Source of the DNA: Lepisosteus oculatus
Taxonomy: Eukaryota > Chordata > Actinopteri > Semionotiformes > Lepisosteidae
Direction: 5' to 3'
Assembly: GCF_040954835.1 (NCBI RefSeq)
Contig: NC_090709.1
Coordinates: 44,524,490-44,588,489 of the forward strand
Length of the DNA stretch: 64,000 nt
Below the pieces are notes generated by a model, which was not told the origin of the DNA, searched no databases, and worked only from the letters and a program-made list of their open reading frames with translations. Below, in pieces: positions 32,532 through 64,000 of this stretch (position 1 is the first letter of the stretch; each line of letters starts with the position of its first letter). The translations under genes were made by a program, and so were the position numbers.

Positions 32532-32620
32532 ATGGGGCAGCAGTGGGATTCCAAGTCATGCCCTCAAATAGACTGGAAATTTAATCCAGCCAATTACCAG
32601 TTACCATTCATAATGGCTTT
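32532..32620 (-). pseudogene. tRNA-Leu-like relic, 3' half
   Basis: Minus strand: CTGGATTAAATTTCCAG forms an anticodon arm, followed by a variable arm and GGAATCCCACTGCTGCC, the 3' end of tRNA-Leu(AAG/TAA). The 5' half is barely recognisable. Confidence 0.45.
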
Positions 32621-35266
32621 TCAGCACTTGTAGTCTGACTTTGTGGTGTTATGACGCATGGAAGCGACTTCTTTGGCACTCTGAATATAGTTCTTCTGTA
32701 GAGCAGGCTTCAGACTCAGCTAATAGCGCCCGTGTAGATATTTTATTTTTACCAGAAAATGCATTCCGAAACGTATCTCTCCTGTTTTAGAAAAAAATTC
32801 AACGGCGTTTTTTATACAGCACACAAACAGTATTTACTGACCCGTCTGGAAGGACCACTGACAGACTTTCTCCAGAAGCGACGGCACCACTACCAGTAGA
32901 ATGAGAGAGAAATACAGCATGACATGGGGAGTCAAGGGTCTCCCACAATCCATCTTTTCTCACATTACTGATTTTTTCATTAAGAATTTGACCTTTTCAC
33001 AATCAGATTTTTTCACATTTAATAAGATCTATTAATCAACAACATTTAAGAAAGAAAACAAATGGAACATTTTTTGGAACAAGAATAATATAAAAAAAAA
33101 CTTTCAGTGCCTTGACTGAATAAGTGTGCACACCCTTTATAAAGAGGGTTGTAACTGTTGAAATGTCCTCGTTCCTTTCCAGCCCATACATGCTGACACA
33201 GCTACTTACTTAAATTACCATCAGCTGTGGACCTCCAGCTGACCTGTATAAATACTGTATAGATGAGAGAGATCTACTTAGATGAGAGGAGCATGATGGA
33301 GTATCGAAAACTTGAAAAAGCTCTCGCAGTTAGATTCTGTGTTCTTCTTGTTCCACAGATATGTTTTTAATGTTCTTTTTCTTTTGAAGATCTCTCATGT
33401 TTGTTTCTTTTTTTATAGTTATTAGACTACTACAGGGATTTACCTAGCTTCCTGGAAGACTTCTCATTTTGTGGTTGTTGTGTTTTCGAGTTGCAATTTG
33501 GTTTCTATTGATAGGACCCCATGCATTATTGTGGGACTAGTTAACTTTGGTTATTACATTCTACCTGAAAATATCTCAATAACTACTGCTCTGTTTTTCT
33601 TTTTTTAAAAGGTACAGGCAATGTTTGTTTTTTTTCCTGAGGCTGATTGGTATCTACAACATGTCAGCTGCAACAAACATGGCCGCTGAAATTTGTCAGC
33701 AGCTCTGTACTAAACCTGTTCTCAATTGCAACAAATCTAAAATAACAGCTGTTGCCCATTAGATGTTACTGAAGCCTCTTCGCAGGGTTTAAGCAACCGA
33801 GTAGCGGAGTAAGTGGAACAAGAGATCACATTTGAACTGTTGTGAATATAGTGGAAATAATATAGTCACTACATAACGAGCTTATGCACCAATCACTTGA
33901 AAAATATTTTTATATTTAACTAAAATTGCTTTCCAGACACTACAACTATTCACAATGAATTTTATCAATACATTTCTTAATGAAATGTATAATTTATTCA
34001 TAATTAAGTTTAATGTTTATCTTAATAAGTAGTATTACATGTACAGCCTTTAATATGCAATAGTAAATTTTCAAGTGTCCTGGGGAGGGAAGAAAACTGA
34101 AATGAAGGAAATACATATTTAAAGGGGGTGTAAGTCTTAAATGTGTTCTGTCATATCTGGGCATTTGAATAGATTTATTGTATAATTTATTGTGATTTCA
34201 CTCGTGTTTCACTTGTGTTTCTCAGAAGAAAGTAGTAACGTTGGTGATTTGAGGGTACAAAAAATATGTTGTACTGTACGGGCAAATATAAGGTTATGTA
34301 AAAAAAAAACGTATCACACTTTTGAACATGATTATTAGAAACCTGTTGAATCTCAACCGGGGTTCCTTGAGAGATCGTTCAGTTAACAAGGCCTCCCTCT
34401 GGACTCCGCACTGAGTTGAAAGCTACGCGAGTTTCTCACTGCTTGTCCTGTATTGTTACCTGTGCTCTTGTCTACATTATCTACGTGCAGCACAGCGCCA
34501 AGAACACCATAAACTTTGTGATGGAACGTGCTTAAGAGTGCTTAAACATTCATAGAACAAGTTGGAAAAACTGAGGGACAAAAGACCATCTACTGTAAGT
34601 AGACAAAGACTCCTTATTTTTTATTGATACTTTTAATATCTGTTAACAATCATTATGCTAAAAAATAAAGACCCTGTGCTCATTTGGTGATATCTCCACG
34701 CTGTTCCAGGAAGTCCTTTTAGAAAATGTTACAACACGCAAGTCCTTATACTCAAGAAGCCGATGGGCGGGCAAAAGTAAAAAAACAGGCTTGAACAGTT
34801 CAATCGAGACGACAAATCCACATCGCAAAGGCAAAAACGAGGTCAGAAAGAAGCGAGAATCCAGGAAGCAATGATGAGTTCAAACCTAAAGTACGGGCAC
34901 TAGGAAGCTCCAAAGAGAATTAAAATGGTGAATGACAACAGAGTAGCCTGTTTCAGAACAGAGAGCAATGGTGTGAATCGTTGTTAAATATCTGAAGAGG
35001 AGCTGGAGAATGGCAGCAGAATAACCCAGAGAATAATCCAGACCTATTCAATTCCATAATAAATATAAAACTATTCCTAGATTTGGACTTATTTGGGCAG
35101 AGTGAAGATACTGAAGAGGAGCTGGACACTGGCAGCACAGTGACCCAGACTGATAGTTCAGAGCTGAGAGCATAGAGAGTCAGTTTAATGTGACCGTTGC
35201 TGAGTAAATGATAACTCTGTATTCTGAGGTTGAGATAAAAGAGAGAATAGAGAGAGTCAGACTCAC
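32621..35266. other. Non-coding DNA downstream of SRCR gene
   Basis: Includes part of a foldback repeat near 33165-33230. Otherwise AT-rich. The last coding exon or 3' UTR of the SRCR gene may lie in 34950-35266: the frame continues open to 34953 if the donor at 35266 is not used. Confidence 0.4.

Positions 35267-64000
<28,734 letters not shown>

Noticed and set aside
33780-33850. Possible further tRNA relic on the minus strand
   Set aside because: Only a T-loop-like motif is visible; no D-arm or anticodon stem.

Overview
The window is vertebrate nuclear DNA, most probably from a ray-finned fish. It has intron-bearing genes with GT-AG boundaries, a C2H2 zinc-finger gene of the fish type, a cluster of scavenger-receptor cysteine-rich (SRCR) exons, Tc1-type transposons, L2/L1-type LINE fragments, LTR elements and a 5S-rRNA-derived SINE. 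I cannot name the species from sequence alone.

Layout. 0-2.9 kb: non-coding DNA with degenerate tRNA-like copies (Val, Glu, Leu, Lys), a probable LTR relic and a Tc1-type end. 2.9-10.2 kb: a decayed LTR retroelement with a capsid-like Gag, a long open downstream frame, a retropepsin relic and no polymerase. Its 5' LTR side carries a complete Tc1 transposon with an open 339-codon transposase. 10.3-13.1 kb: LINE fragments (L2-like, a second LINE, L1-like), one of them split by a 409-bp solo LTR.

13.3-25.4 kb (+): a zinc-finger gene. A 193-codon first exon joins a 1.8-kb last exon in matching phase across a 9.7-kb intron. The predicted protein has 800 residues and ten C2H2 fingers. The intron holds two arrays of the same ~60-bp minisatellite, decayed transposon-gene exons on the minus strand, and an L2 fragment split by a second Tc1 copy that has one nonsense codon. 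A solo LTR begins inside the last finger linker and supplies the stop codon.

26.3-35 kb: gene-poor, with an L1/Tx1-like LINE end and nine degenerate tRNA-like sequences of mixed isotype.

35-64 kb (-): exons of a type I membrane SRCR receptor of the CD163/WC1 kind. In gene order (right to left) the window shows SRCR modules C-B-A, D-C-B-A, D-C-B, then a two-exon stalk, three more SRCR exons, a second two-exon stalk, a transmembrane exon and a tyrosine-rich cytoplasmic tail. The 5' end lies beyond the right edge. An ~8.5-kb segment is tandemly duplicated at near identity. The most notable object is the A-type SRCR exon: in both copies it is split by an exact number of 74-bp repeats (4 and 6) that look like tandem copies of the exon itself and carry an AG|GT at each joint. 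Removing them as an intron restores the full SRCR frame.
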